This document shows positions 34,813-46,769 of a stretch of DNA of 64,000 nt, one piece after another. A program made the position numbers and the translations under genes. This stretch comes from Morella rubra. Lineage: Eukaryota > Streptophyta > Magnoliopsida > Fagales > Myricaceae. The DNA is taken from contig CM025851.1 of assembly GCA_003952965.2 (NCBI GenBank), positions 2,629,307 to 2,693,306 on the forward strand, in the 5' to 3' direction. Each line of letters opens with the position of its first letter. Within the stretch, counting starts at the first letter, position 1. The notes under the pieces are model-generated. The model saw only the letters and a list, made by a program, of their open reading frames with translations, searched no databases and was not told where the DNA came from.

Positions 34813-36194
34813 TTAGATGATACCAATCTTGTTTGCCACATCCAAGGCATCGTAGTCCGGTGTCAACCTAACATACGCCTTCTTGGTTCCATCAGGCCTG
34901 CATCAGAAAAATCTTACGGGTCAATACATGCAATCCAACAAGTGTCAAAAATTTAAGAGGCACACAAACTAAACTTGTAGGCCGCTCTTAGGGGTGACTC
35001 GAGAAATTTACCTGATCAAAGTGTTTACTTTCTTGGACTGAATGTCATACATCTTCTTCACAGCATCTTTGATTTTCTTCTTGTCAGCCCGAATGTCAAC
35101 AATGAAAACCAAGGTGTTATTGTCCTCAATCTTCTTCATCGCAGACTCGGTAGTCAAGGGATACTTGAGAATCTGATAATGGTCCAACTTATTTCTTGGG
35201 GGAGCACTAATGCGAGGATACTTGGGGTTCCTCTCCTTCTTCAATGTCCTTGGGCGATGAAATGTGACTGATGTCCGGATCTTCTTAGCTTTCTTCTTAA
35301 AGACTGGACCTGATTTCACAGCCTTGGCAGCCTTTAAGGCTTGAGCCTTTGGATCGCCCTTTTTGGTAGGGTCAGCTGCAAGAAGATCAAGGAAAGCAGA
35401 AACATAAATACCTTACATATCCTCCTAGAGTGAGGTCAACAAACAGCTAAATCTCAATATTCCGCCCAATTCTCCAAAGCTGATGTCGGAGGTTTAACAA
35501 GCATTCACTTTAAGCACTGCTAGAAGGTTTAGCACCAATAAGATGATGCGCCTTGAGTTTGGCAGCATGGCAGGGGGGAGGCCATCAATTAGGCTGTACA
35601 ACGTACTCCCTCCTAGACTGAAGTACTTTTGAACACCCAGGTGCTTAAAAGTGCAAAAATGATCTCAAACAAAGATAATACTATCCTGAGGCTCCCACAC
35701 AATTTTCGCAATGCATGGCACTGAAATTGGAGTTTCAGCTTCCTCACTCCAAAAGAAATTAAATAATCCCTCCGATACTGTCCACATGGCGGACAGATCC
35801 GAACATCTAAAAAGTTTTGTTAAATTTAACACGATCGCTGCTCTCGCCCCAATAAAGAATAAAAATCCAAATACATTTCCTGATATACCGTAAGAATAGT
35901 AAAGCCTCGATTTGATGAATCACCAGTGGTTTGTTTTTCTTGAATAAGCAAACTGATGACTTACAAGGACATAAATACAATCAAATAAAACAGACTAGCT
36001 ATAGGCCTGAAATATTGTAGTAACCCACAAAATCGAATGTCTACAAGATTCATCGCAAAAAGAAACTCATAGGAGGCGTACGACACACAACAATACAAAC
36101 GCAAATACTTATCATGCACGACAACTATGGAGTAAATTAAAAAACCATGCAAAACAGATATTTGAAGAGGATAGTTACCTTTAGCTGGAGACAT
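34813..36194 (-). CDS. RPL23A: 60S ribosomal protein L23a (uL23)
   Basis: Three exons: 36194-36179, 35375-35012 and 34897-34813, in phases 1 and 2, giving 154 residues, the same as Arabidopsis RPL23A. It begins [20 protein letters not shown] and has the basic stretch [20 protein letters not shown], the uL23 core [20 protein letters not shown] and the C-terminus [11 protein letters not shown]. uL23 binds 25S rRNA at the peptide tunnel exit. The first exon has only 16 coding bases, typical of plant RPL23A. An untranslated leader intron from about 36,457 to 36,233 is possible (TATCAG|GTCACT and TTGTTAG|GTAAGA). Confidence 0.95.
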
Positions 36195-36493
36195 GACTCA
36201 ATATAGAACCTCTACCGAAAGCGCTTTCTTACCTAACAAAACCAAAAGTACAGCATCACAGAACGTTAGCCCATTATACTATCGAGTAGCGTTACGCTTT
36301 CAGATCTAGGTAACAAATGTACGCTCGTGGCAAAACTTTTGAAGACCATAACAGATGGTCTGTTAAGAAAGGGGATATCGAGTACTATTTGAGCAAAAGA
36401 GAAACAGAGAAATGGATTTCCAGAAATTTCATGGAAGAGAGAGAGAGAGACAGTGACCTGATAGTTACGGAGTCGGCAGCTGCGGCCACAGGG

Positions 36494-36608
36494 TAGGGTT
36501 TCGAGCGGAGAAGATGAATGCCGCTATAAATACAGGGCAGGATTACCTATATAACCTCGTTCTATTTTAAATCAACCAGAAGCCCAAGCCCACATGATAG
36601 GCTGGGCT
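36494..36608 (-). promoter_or_regulatory. Telo-box and site II elements of RPL23A
   Basis: AAACCCTA (telo-box, 36,501-36,494 on the minus strand) lies near the presumed transcription start, and TGGGCTTGGGCT (36,592-36,581) plus another TGGGCT at 36,603 lie just upstream. The pairing of telo-box with site II (TGGGCC/T) is the known signature of plant ribosomal-protein promoters, linked to TCP factors and growth-related expression. Confidence 0.75.
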
Positions 36609-37541
36609 TTGATATCAGTTATAAACTAGGGCTTGTCGCTTAGCTTCCTTAGACTTCGGTCTGGCAGATATCTGCTTCGGTTATAGAGGCCCACGTAATT
36701 TTTTTTTTTTGCCAAATAAATACTTTCCTTTCGAATATTGTCGACGAAGTAAAAACCAAAACAAAAAAACAAAACATAAAACATGTTTCGAATCATTTTC
36801 GGTGAGCACATGGGAGTAGAATTGGAATATATTTTTGCAAATGAAACCATAAGATTGAAACGATTGTCATTATCTTCACCGTATATCTCAGCCCGATTTT
36901 CTTCATTATCTTCATAATATTTATTTCACTTGTATCGTTACTCTTTTGTCCTTTATTGTTCTTTTATAATTCTTTTTAGGGGTGAAAACCGACCAGTCGG
37001 TTCGGTTTTGGCCCCAAACCGCAAACCGAACCGACTGGTTCGGTTTTCTTATTCTCCCAACCGACGGCCGAACCGCCGGTTGGGAGAACCGGCTGGGCCG
37101 ACCACCGAACCTGGTCGGCCCGGTTCGGTCGGTTGGGCCCAATAATGGGCCCAAAATTTACTCACTTTTTTTAAACGTTAATATAATGGCCCAATTCGTT
37201 TTATTTTTTTGAAGCCAAATCTCTCTTTGTTCAGCCCATTCGGTGGCCAATAATGGGCCCAAAATTACCCACTTTTTCAAATATTTCACACGATTTAACT
37301 TGTAACTATGCATGCTTCATGGTTCTAACTCCTAATAAATAACAATTAACAACATACTTAAAAAAACAAAATAAGAAAACCAAAATGGGGTATTTAACAT
37401 CCAACCCTAACAACTAACAAGTATCAACTATCGAAAAAAAAATAAAAATAAGCTACAAGTTAACAATTAACAACAACAAATAAATTAAAATTACAACAAC
37501 CAAAAAAATTAAAATTAGAGCAAGTTTCAAAATTAGAACAT

Positions 37542-39809
37542 TTAATCATCAACTGGGCGCTTCTCGGATGGGCCAAGGATCTCCACTGTTGAAAACAAAT
37601 AGCAAATCAAAGCAAGTTAAGTATACATAAATATAAATTGTGATTAAAATAAATTATAATTGACTATATAAATTAAAATACCTGCTTCTTCTTCATATTT
37701 CTCTACATTTTCCATTAACTCATAATCAACAACTGACTCAGCAATAGAGTCTTCCCCTATCCAATTTTGTGCACATATGAGAGCCTCCACTGTTCGAGGA
37801 GCCAATGAACTCCGATAAGGGTCTAGAACACGTCCTCCGGTGCTAAAAGCTGACTCAGAAGATACTGTAGAAATTGGGATAGCCATAACATCCCGAGCCA
37901 TGTGAGCAAGAATAGGATACTTAGATGCATTGGACTTCCACCACTGTAAAATATTGAATTCCTCAGTTCTTGCCTCACGACCATCAGTAAAATACTGTTC
38001 TACCTCTGATTTGCCATCACCCATAGATGTAGACTCTTCAAGCCTTTCAAGGATGCGAGCCAACTTCAATTGGCGAGTTTGATTACCCTCTCTAACCTTA
38101 TGCGTAGGACGAGAAGCTTGAGATGTTGCTTCAACCTTACCAAACTTATCAGCGTACTCCGCACACAACCGATCAAACACATTTTTTATAAAAGCGAACA
38201 TTACCTCCCCCTCATCAGTTGGATAGTTTTGCTTGAACCAAAGCTCTAAAGTAGTCAGCTTATACCTTGGATCAAGCACCACAGCAATAAACAACAACAT
38301 ATTCATTTTCGAAGAGACCCCCCAATACTTATCATATTTTCTCTTCATACTCGTTGCCATTGTTTTCAAAATCTGATTACCAGTTTCACACAAGTCACAA
38401 ATATTCTCTTGGATAATACAAATCTCTTGAAAGTAGATATTTGCAGTCACATATGAAGATCCTGAAAACTGTATAGTAGCCTCATAAAACAACTCCAAAA
38501 ATTTCACAAATATCCTAACTTTCTCCCAATCCAACAACTGAGGAGGTCCCAAATGCAGTGACTCATTGGCACCATCAGTAAAGTACTTCCTGTATATAGC
38601 ATCCTCATCATGGAGCCGGTCAAAGACCTTTTCATATTTCTCTGCTTTCTCCAACATCAGATAAGTAGAATTCCATCTCGTGGCAACATCAAGACACAAC
38701 ATAGACTTACATTCTATGTTATCTTTTTCAGCACATCTCTTAAACCTATCCATCCTAGCTGGAGAAGATCTCACATACCTCACTGCATTGCGCACCCTTA
38801 TGATAGATTCATCATATTCTTTCAATCCCTCATTCACTACAAGGTTCAAAATATGGGCACAACACCTCATATGTAGAAATTGTCCATCAAGGGCAATGTT
38901 GGGTTTCAAGCGCCTCTTTAAAAATTCAAGTGCAACATCATTTGAAGAGGCATTATCAACCGTGACAGTAAAAATCTTACTAGCAATACCCCACTCAAGA
39001 AGACACGCCTCAATATTCATCCCAAGTGTATCTCCTTTATGATTAGCAACCAAACAAAAGTTGATAATTCTCTTGTGCAATTTCCAATCATCATCAATGA
39101 AGTGCGCAGTGAGACACATATAATTCAAGTTCTGATTAGAAGTCCAAGTGTCGGTAGTGAGACAAACTCTACTAGAAAGTGACTTCAAAGATTTTTTCAA
39201 CTTTGCTTTCTCTACATTGTAGATCTTGAAACAATCCCTAGCAACCGTTATACGAGATGGCATCTGAAATCTAGGTTCAAACTTCTTCAAAAGCCTCCTA
39301 AACCAACAACCCTCAACAACTCTAAATGGGTGTTCATCACCAATAACAAACTCAGCAATTGCTTGTCGAAGGTCCTCAGCATTATACCTATGCATGATCA
39401 TAGAACTAGAACTATTCCCCTCCCCCTCAGGTTTCTTATCAAAGCTCAATGTAGGCTGATTTTTATCAGCCACCCCAAACCGATAAGGATATTTTTTACA
39501 CTGATTCTCCAAGTGACTTATCATCGATGAGGTTCCATTTCTCTTAGAATGACAATAATATTGTCTCCCACAATAGTTACACGCAGCTTTAGGTGAATGA
39601 GCAGGCAAACCCTCAACCTTTGTAAAATGTTCCCATACTAATGAAGAATCTCTAGACTCTTTCCTTTTAGCAAAAGGTCGACTAGGGGCAGTATTAATAC
39701 TAGGGTTATCATCATCAAGATCAATATGCACCCCATCCATCTCATCTTTAATATCAATCACATTATTGGAAGTCTCATTATCAGGGATACTTGTTGGAGT
39801 CTCTTCCAT
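37542..39809 (-). CDS. hAT transposase (BED finger, RICESLEEPER-like)
   Basis: Two exons: 39809-37682 and 37585-37542, joined in phase 1 (GCAG|GTATTT to CAACAG), giving about 723 residues ending EKRPVDD. A BED zinc finger lies near residues 55-110 (VWEHFTKVEG, CNYCGRQYYC, ISHLENQC). The catalytic region shows CLTTDTWTSNQNL, TVTVDNASSND, MRCCAHILNLVV and ATRWNSTYLML. The C-terminal dimerisation block has YPILAHMARDVMAIPISTVS, SSESAFSTGGRVLDPYRSSL. Without splicing the frame would run on to LIYIVNYNLF. It has no stop or frameshift, so the element may still be active. Domesticated relatives are called SLEEPER proteins, but here the gene is inside its own inverted repeats. Confidence 0.92.
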
Positions 39810-39949
39810 CTAGACCACATTAAAAATAAAAAAACACAAATTAACAAACAATCCAACAACAACAAATCAGCATTAAATCATTAGGCTGAACAGTTACGAT
39901 TTACAATTTTTCCTTTAAAATACAATATGGATATTTATTCTTTCTAAAA

Positions 39950-40490
39950 ATATCCAACAAAACAAAATGCAAATATTTAACTTCCAATCAGCAAAAATAT
40001 CCAACAAAACAAAATGCAAATATTTAACTTCCAATCAGCAAAAATATCCAACAAAACAAAATGCAAATATTTAACTTCCAATCAGCAAAAATATCCAACA
40101 AAACAAAATGCAAATATTTAACTTCCAATCAGCAAAAATATCCAACAAAACAAAATGCAAATATTTAACTTCCAATCAGCAAAAATATCCAACAAAACAA
40201 AATGCAAATATTTAACTTCCAATCAGCAAAAATATCCAACAAAACAAAATGCAAATATTTAACTTCCAATCAGCAAAAATATCCAACAAAACAAAATGCA
40301 AATATTTAACTTCCAATCAGCAAAAATATCCAACAAAACAAAATGCAAATATTTAACTTCCAATCAGCAAAAATATCCAACAAAACAAAATGCAATTATT
40401 TAACTTCCAATCAGCAAAAATATCCAACAAAACAAAATGCAAATATTTAACTTCCAATCAGCAAAAATATCCAACAAAACAAAACTAAAA
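39950..40490. repeat. 47-bp minisatellite inside the hAT, about 11 copies
   Basis: A unit containing AAATATTTAACTTCCAATCA then GCAAAAATATCC and CAACAAAACAAAATGC repeats about 11 times almost without change; one copy near 40,392 reads GCAATTATTTAAC. The near identity suggests recent expansion. It lies between the transposase start and the right end of the element, in its likely promoter or leader. Confidence 0.95.
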
Positions 40491-40909
40491 ATTCATCCAA
40501 ATCCAACAACAAATTAGCCCTGACCTCCGATCTCCACAGAACCAACATAATCCTAACTTCCAATCTCTATCATAAACCTGATTTAAAATAGTAAAATGGG
40601 AAATACAAACCTGATTTAATTCTCGTCAATAGCAATACACGAAATTATTAGCAACTTTGTAAATCACCCTGTAAAATGCAAATATTCAAATCTATTAATA
40701 TTCTTGAATAATAAACACTAAACTACAATCCACACTAAACTACAATTCATAAATCAGAGAAACAAAAAATCAAAGGCAAATCTTAAATAAACTAAACAAG
40801 TCACAGCAAACAAAGGAAATCGTCGAATGAGAGAGATCTGGATCTGGACCTGGAAGCTTGTGAGGTGGAGAGGCGGCGTGGCCTCGTGAGACGCGGAGAG
40901 AGAGAGACG

Positions 40910-40940
<31 letters not shown>

Positions 40941-41328
40941 GCCGAGAGAGAGAGAGAGAGACGCCGGAGGGGTGCGGGGCGGCGGAGGGGAGGGGGCGGC
41001 TAGGGCATCGGGGGAGTCGGGGCTGGGGTTTTTTTCTTAGGGGGAGTCGGGGCTAGGGTTTTTTGTGTGGGGGAGGGGGGGACTACGTTTTCAGTGAACC
41101 AAAAAATAAGGGGGGGAGGGGGTAGGCAGACGACGTCGTTTTAAAAAAGAAGGGGGTAAAATCACCATACCCAAAACCGTGGACCGACCCGAACCGATCG
41201 GTTCTTGGTTTTGGGTTGACCGACAGCCGAACCGGGCCGGACCTAAACCGTCCGGCCCAGTCGGTTTCGGGCCGGTTTTGATCGGGCCTGTCGGTCCCGG
41301 CCCAAAAACGTTCACCCCTAATTCTTTT

Positions 41329-42470
41329 AGTCTTGCATATGAAAAGAGCCTGTCATATCTTCTCCAGTAAAACTATGTCCTAATATTATTTTCGTCGAGA
41401 TTTTGGATAGCATTTTTCTTTCTTCTGCTTCTTTTTTATTTTATTTTCTCTCGTTGGTGCCAAAACTAAACACCCTCTCTGCAGTTTATCGCTTCCCCAT
41501 GGTAGCATTTAAGTTTCTTTCGTCCAAGTATGACACCACGGTCCATGACTGCTGAGTCAGGGCTGTTCACCGGCACCGGGTACCGTGGCCAATTTATATC
41601 CCCCAGTAACAAAGATATTCGCAGTTTGACCGCTTTCCGACTTTTATTTTTATTTTATTCATACGAATGAGAAACAAATGTGTTTTTTATTTAATTCCAA
41701 AAATTCCTCTCCTTTTCTCTATCGTTAACCTAAAGTTGCTCTCTTTTCTCTTTTCTCATTTTCTTTCGTCAGCCATTCCCTCTTTTTCACTGCTCTTATG
41801 CTTTCTCTTTCACTCTCTCTTCCGTGACAATTTTTTTTTTGTACGATTTGATAATTGAGACATGAGATTTAATTGCGATTTAGAAATCTGACCCAGATTC
41901 TAAAAGCCCTCACTCTGTATATTAAAAGCCGCATATACCCAATTTCCCACGTGACACTAATGTTATGGACTGGGCTTTGAGGATAGGCACACTTTGGGCC
42001 TTGTCGGGTAGCTATATTTTGGAGGGCACAACCGCACAAATAAGTTTCAACCGCTGCCCCTTTTTCCTTTAATACTAAGCGCAAACACAAAATGAAATAA
42101 CGAAAACGCGAAAGAAAAAAAAAATTTATGCTTTAACGCCAGCGTAAACTTTCGTTCTGTTTACGAAGTGCAAACATAATGGTATGAATAAAATTAAGCT
42201 ATCTGAGACGATCATAATAAAAACATTTCACTATTGAACTGATAAGAAGCGCATGCAGAAAATAACGACCCAAAATATACAGCAAGCTAAACATGTAAAT
42301 CCCAGACGTCTCATGATCAACACAGTCAAACAAAAACAACACCCAAATTCCATTTCCTTGCACATTCTCAGACACAACACGGATCAGAAAAAGTACATTC
42401 CACTTCATTCTTCAAGGAATTTCGGCTTTTACTTGCAGCAAGCCAGCAACCATAACGCCCCCATGCTCCT
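41329..42470. other. Intergenic, no gene seen
   Basis: AT-rich sequence between the hAT element and the first DUF674 gene. The stretch near 41,960-42,090 has loose similarity to sequence near 49,960 and 59,310 in the cluster (shared runs around a GGAGG core), so it may mark the left border of the repeated region. No open frame with a domain was found. Confidence 0.45.
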
Positions 42471-43300
42471 TTACTTCCCAAGGAAAACGCTGCTTAAAAC
42501 TGTGTTTGAATGCAAAGAGGCCGACAGCAGCTTCAAACCCTACCAGTACGGGAGATGGAAATTATAAACAAGGCCGACTAAACAGGAAAAGGCAAATTTA
42601 AGCTAAATCAAGAGGAAGAGGATAGAAAGGGCGCAAGTAAAATTCAACTCTTGTGATTTGAACAAATTTGTGAGAGACAAAGGAATTAGCATACCTCAGC
42701 CATGTCCACATTAACCTCTCTCTCCTCGAGTACACAAACTTCCTTAACATTAAACTTGTTGAGCAAAGTGATACTGGATATGGTGGACATAGGCCGTACT
42801 ACCAAGTCATCCATCACCATGTACGTCACCACCCCTTTTACGTAACCTCCCTCGCCTGAAGTGGCCTTTTCTGCAAAAGTTCGAGCAACATACGGTATCT
42901 CATAGCTCATCTTATATCCGCACTGAGGGCAAACGGAATTTGGATCATCGGCCACGTTTCGGTGATAACTCTTACACATGTAAAGCTTTTGAGTCGGCGA
43001 TTCAACATTTGAAAGCAAGAGAGGGACATCAGCAGCACTGATAGGAGCTTTGGGCTTCAGGATGGTGTCCTTGTCCTGGTTTGGCTGCAAGTAAGTCTGG
43101 TTCAGCTTTGCTATGCTCCCATACAGATTGCCTAAGCAACCCACCATGCCATGATTAGCGAGGAGCCGAATGACAGTAGCTAATGGCAGAGAGAGAAGTG
43201 TAAACAGGAAATCCACGAAGTCCTTTCCAGCTTCCGCGAAGAGGACTTTTTGTTTCCTTGTGTCAATAAGGAGCTTCAAGATCATTTTGGTGTATGCCAT
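42471..43300 (-). CDS. DUF674 protein, copy A
   Basis: Two exons: 43300-42695 and 42539-42471 (GAG|GTATGC, acceptor TGGTAG), giving 224 residues. It begins MAYTKMILKLLIDTRKQKVL and carries the DUF674 hallmarks EAGKDFVDFLFTLLSLPL, VGCLGNLYGSI, PISAADVPLLL and MVMDDLVVRPMSTISSITLL. A Cys pair and a CPQCG motif suggest a zinc ribbon. The small last exon (GLKLLSASLHSNTVLSSVFL) is the family's usual tail. DUF674 proteins are plant-specific and uncharacterised. An in-frame ATG at 43,363 overlaps the likely TATA box, so the start at 43,300 is preferred. Confidence 0.85.
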
Positions 43301-43360
43301 TACTGTACACTCTGGGTGGTGACCTTTGAAGTGTCCCTTATAGCAACGGCGTAGAGGACC

Positions 43361-43370
43361 CATATATAAG
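43361..43370 (-). promoter_or_regulatory. TATA box of DUF674 copy A
   Basis: Minus-strand CTTATATATG lies about 60 bases before the chosen start. The upstream ATG falls within this motif, which argues against its use for translation. Confidence 0.5.
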
Positions 43371-43555
43371 GCTTCCTACACGTAGGGGAAGAGGAATGGT
43401 CCAAATAAAAAGATTGAGGCGCGCGTGAAGCACTGTTGGCTTTTCCAATTCCCAATTTACTATGGCACCAGCTGCATTTAAGTTCATTTCGGGCAACTAA
43501 AAGAGCACGGTCACTGGGAACAAGCGACTGTTGTGGGAAACGAAAAAGAAAATAA

Positions 43556-43556
<1 letters not shown>

Positions 43557-43596
<40 letters not shown>

Positions 43597-43608
43597 GGGG
43601 GGGGGGGG
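43557..43608. repeat. (GA)n followed by a 23-base G run
   Basis: A GA microsatellite runs directly into about 23 consecutive G on the plus strand. Such a run can form a G-quadruplex and is prone to length errors in sequencing. It lies about 260-310 bases upstream of DUF674 copy A. Confidence 0.85.
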
Positions 43609-43645
43609 TGAGAGTGTTGCACGTGATAAATGGTCCAATTTTAGA

Positions 43646-44490
43646 GAATAAATCTTTTAAGTTCATTGAAAATAATCCAATTTTGGAGAATAAGGTGGTA
43701 TTCGTTTCCACTTCTAAAATTTTTAGGCTCATTGAAAATTTATAAAATAATTTTTTTCTTATTAATTTATTTTTTTTTCTTATAATATTTATTTTAAATA
43801 TTTTTTTTTTTTTTTTATTAAATTTTATAAAATACTTTTACTAATTTTTAACCCTCAAAATTTCTACTGCGGAACAGATTATAAATCTTTAAGTTCATTA
43901 AAGGCTCTCATGGCTTCGTTCTTGACATCTTCGTTATATTATTTGGTTCTTTTCGATTCATTCCTCTATCCTCGTTTTGCAATCTTTAACTTTTAGTAGT
44001 CTCGTTTATATTTGAGTAAAACGTAGAATATTAATCGCTTATTTAAATTTGACCTTTTAAAAAGTTCAGCTTAATACTTTTATACTTTAAGACTTTTAAA
44101 AATAATTCCTAAGCTTAAAAGGTAAGTAGAGCTTTAAAATTTAGATTTTGACATTTCTATTTCAACTATAAATATTATTTTATTTGATTTTATTCTTTTT
44201 CTTTACTAATATGAAGTTTAGGATTTAAAGGAATAGAGGAAGAAGCTTTTTTCATTTTTTTAAGAAAGATATTAATATAAGACGGTGAAATACTTTAAGA
44301 GTGAAAAAAATAGTTCTCTAAAAATAGAGAATCACTGTTCACATGTTACTAAGCAGTGTTTTGTCAGGCTTTTTATTAAATTAATTATCTATTATTACCA
44401 AAATATTATCATAGAGAAGCTGCTAGTAATGCTCTTATTATATATTTCCAATAAATAAGGTTATAATCTCTTTATGCTTTACTTGATTCT
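43646..44490. other. AT-rich stretch without a gene
   Basis: Runs of T and A dominate and no protein-like frame occurs. It is present in segment 1 only and missing from the matching place in segment 2, so it is an insertion here or a deletion there. Confidence 0.5.
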
Positions 44491-44616
44491 ATTTAGATCT
44501 CTCGTTCTTTACGATTACGAGCCAGACATACTTCCCTTTAAATTTATCCCTTAATGTCCATAGTAGACATCATAGTATAACAAGGCTGTCATAGATATTT
44601 GTAACGCTGTGTTATT

Positions 44617-44965
44617 TGTAAGAATTCCACAATGCCGCACTTTACGAGCACTCTTAGAACAAACCTGCTGAGTGCGATATCGAATGCCATAAAAGACTCG
44701 AGTAATATTCTTTTAATACCAATTGGTTTTGAGAGGAATAGTAGCTCAATGGTCCGACAAGTGATATCAGAACCAAGAGGTCATGGATTTGAGTCGCGGG
44801 AGCGCCATCGTGAGCGAGAGATTGTTAGAGTTTCACAATGCCGCTCCTCACGAGCGCTCTTAGAACAAGTCTACTGGGTGCGATGTCAAATGCCATAAAA
44901 AAACTGAAGCGATGCTCTTTTGACACAAATTAATTTTGAAATAATGACGGTTCAACGATCCAACG
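44617..44965 (+). mobile_element. TRIM: miniature LTR retroelement, 143-bp LTRs
   Basis: Two direct repeats of 143 bp (44,617-44,759 and 44,823-44,965) begin TGTAAGAATTCCACAATGCC and TGTTAGAGTTTCACAATGCC and are roughly three-quarters identical. Directly after the first comes TGATATCAGAACC, close to the initiator-Met tRNA primer-binding site TGGTATCAGAGCC; a purine-rich GAGCGAGAGAT precedes the second. The internal part is only 63 bp with no coding capacity. The paralogous segment has the uninterrupted site near 54,415. The flanking TTATT and CTATT match at 4 of 5 bases. Confidence 0.82.
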
Positions 44966-45344
44966 CTATTTAACCATCAGAATTCCATAATCTTCTTTTC
45001 TCTCCTTTTCTAGGATGCCAAGCAGATTTTTAAGGATTCAATCAATAACGGTACAATAAACAATAATCTTATTTTCTCTCCCATGTTTGGCTAGCTAACA
45101 TGAGATATATAAACAAAACCTAGTTAGCAGTACTGCCACAGTAGATTCGACCATCGTGAAACAGAAAGTACGAAACGCGATTGCAACTAAAACGGTAACT
45201 AATTCGCAATCTCAGAGATAACTCTCTTCTGGATGCCATGCATAATCCCACAGTTCTTGCTACTAGAAATTAAACTAGCAAAAAGATGCAACTCTGACTT
45301 CATTGGTCCTTTGTTCCCCCTCCTTCTCGATTGACTTCCAGATT

Positions 45345-46769
45345 CTAATGGTCTCGGAGGAAGACATCAGTCAGAACAGTCTTGGATTGCAGAGAAGCCT
45401 GGAGCAACTTCACACCCCATCAACAAGAGAGAAAAGGAGCAAAACAGTTATTGTAATGATAAGAGTGGCTCTGCCATAATGCACTATTTTCTTGTATCTT
45501 ATTCAACGAATACAACCTCTACTCACTCGAAGTCTTTGCACTCACACCAGGAGCATAAACAAGGAGAGCGTAACAGAGGACCAGAACAGAAACTATCAGA
45601 GTTAATATCGAACCTTCCTATCTTTCACAATATAACGAGCGTAGAAACGCCCAATTTTGGCATAGAAGGTTGTTTCAAGGGTTTGCAAGTGCAGAACTGG
45701 TAACTGACATCAACTCTAAATATCTTCCCTAGGACCGCGACTTCCTTTGTTTTTGCTAATCCTTCGCTCTTAAATTTAAGCCTCTCTCTAGTAATAATAC
45801 CTTATATAACCGGGAAAATATAACTGGAAAACATGAAATCAAAGGCGATGCCCAAACGTACACAATAGTTAGGTAGCAAACGAGCAGGACAGATTGATAA
45901 AGCAATGGACCTCGGTGATTGCTAAGCAACTTCTCAAATTCTAAAGTTCTTGTATTCTTCCACTTCTTATGATTTTGCCTTTATTTTTTGGGGAAATAAG
46001 TCGTGAATTGCGATCGGATGAGCAATAGCCTATGCCCATGCTTCTAGGTAATATCTTGAAATAAATTACCACAAATTGGTTATGACAAAGACCAGTATTT
46101 CGCTGTTTACTATCCTCAATTTAATGAGATTTTATTTATCAAGGGATGCTGTCATACCTCATGCATGTCCAAATCGACAACTCTCTCCTTGATGCTCGCT
46201 ACTTCTTTGACATTTATCTCGCTAAGTAGAGTGATGAAAGAACTGATGAACATGGGCTTCACCTCCAGATCATCTAACACAAGGTATGTAACCATCCCTT
46301 TGACGTAACCCACTTCACTAGAAGATAGTGGGTTTTGGACACTTGCCAGGCGGTCGAAGGCAGCCCTGCACATCGGACAACTTTCGACCTCTCGGTACAC
46401 TGTTTCCCGGAACGTTTCTCTGGGGCAATAGTAGCATTCACCGCACAGTTCCCTCAGGCCTTTCAATGACCCGTCGCCTGGCAAGAGTAGAGGGACCTGA
46501 GCACCAGGAATGGCTACTTTAGGCTTTAACAAGAAGTCTTTGTGTTGGTCTGGCAGAATGTAAGCATCGCTCAGTTTTTCAATGCTATTGTAGAGTCTTG
46601 GCAAACATCCCACCATGCCTTCGTCTTTTAGGAGCCTAATGACATCTCCAAAGGGCAGGGTGAAAATGTTGAAGAGAAACTCAACAAATTTCTCGCTTGT
46701 TCCAGCGAAGAGCACACGTTGGCTGTTTTGGTCTATGAAAAGCTTCAGGCTTACTTGGGTGTCTGCCAT
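45345..46769 (-). CDS. DUF674 protein, copy B, splice acceptor lost
   Basis: Exon 1 is 46769-46158 (204 codons, MADTQVSLKLFIDQNSQRVL, then EFLFNIFTLPFGDVIRLL, KVAIPGAQVPLLLPGDG and YLVLDDLEVKPMFISSFITL) ending at GAG|GTATGA. The expected exon 2 is 45416-45345 (GVKLLQASLQSKTVLTDVFL), but the acceptor reads TTGATGG before GGTGTG, where sister copy E has TTGTTAG. The AG is gone, so normal splicing should fail unless another AG is used. The Cys motifs CYYC and CPMC suggest a zinc ribbon. Function is unknown. It forms a divergent pair with copy C. Confidence 0.75.

Larger units (their letters stand above)
36977..41320 (-). mobile_element. Complete autonomous-looking hAT transposon
   Basis: The element is 4,344 bp. 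It begins TAGGGGTGAAAACC and ends with the reverse complement of TAGGGGTGAACG, so it has 10-bp terminal inverted repeats. Both sides carry ATTCTTTT (36,969-36,976 and 41,321-41,328), a perfect 8-bp target duplication as expected of hAT. Both subterminal regions are crowded with CGGTTCGG, CCGACC and GGCCGG motifs, likely transposase binding sites. It carries one transposase gene, a minisatellite and GA-rich simple repeats at 40,895-40,965. It sits about 0.4 kb upstream of the RPL23A promoter elements. Confidence 0.92.

Noticed and set aside
38610-39042. Plus-strand frames of 88 and 120 codons
   Set aside because: They are antisense to the intact hAT transposase and show no domain.
40000-40480. 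CRISPR-like array of regular repeats
   Set aside because: The 47-bp units are contiguous without unique spacers and sit in a plant transposon; this is a minisatellite.
40865-41056. Arg/Glu-rich frame near the right end of the hAT element
   Set aside because: Driven by GA microsatellites; no start context or homology.
43301-43363. Upstream in-frame ATG extending DUF674 copy A by 21 residues
   Set aside because: The ATG overlaps the likely TATA box and the added residues have no counterpart in other copies.
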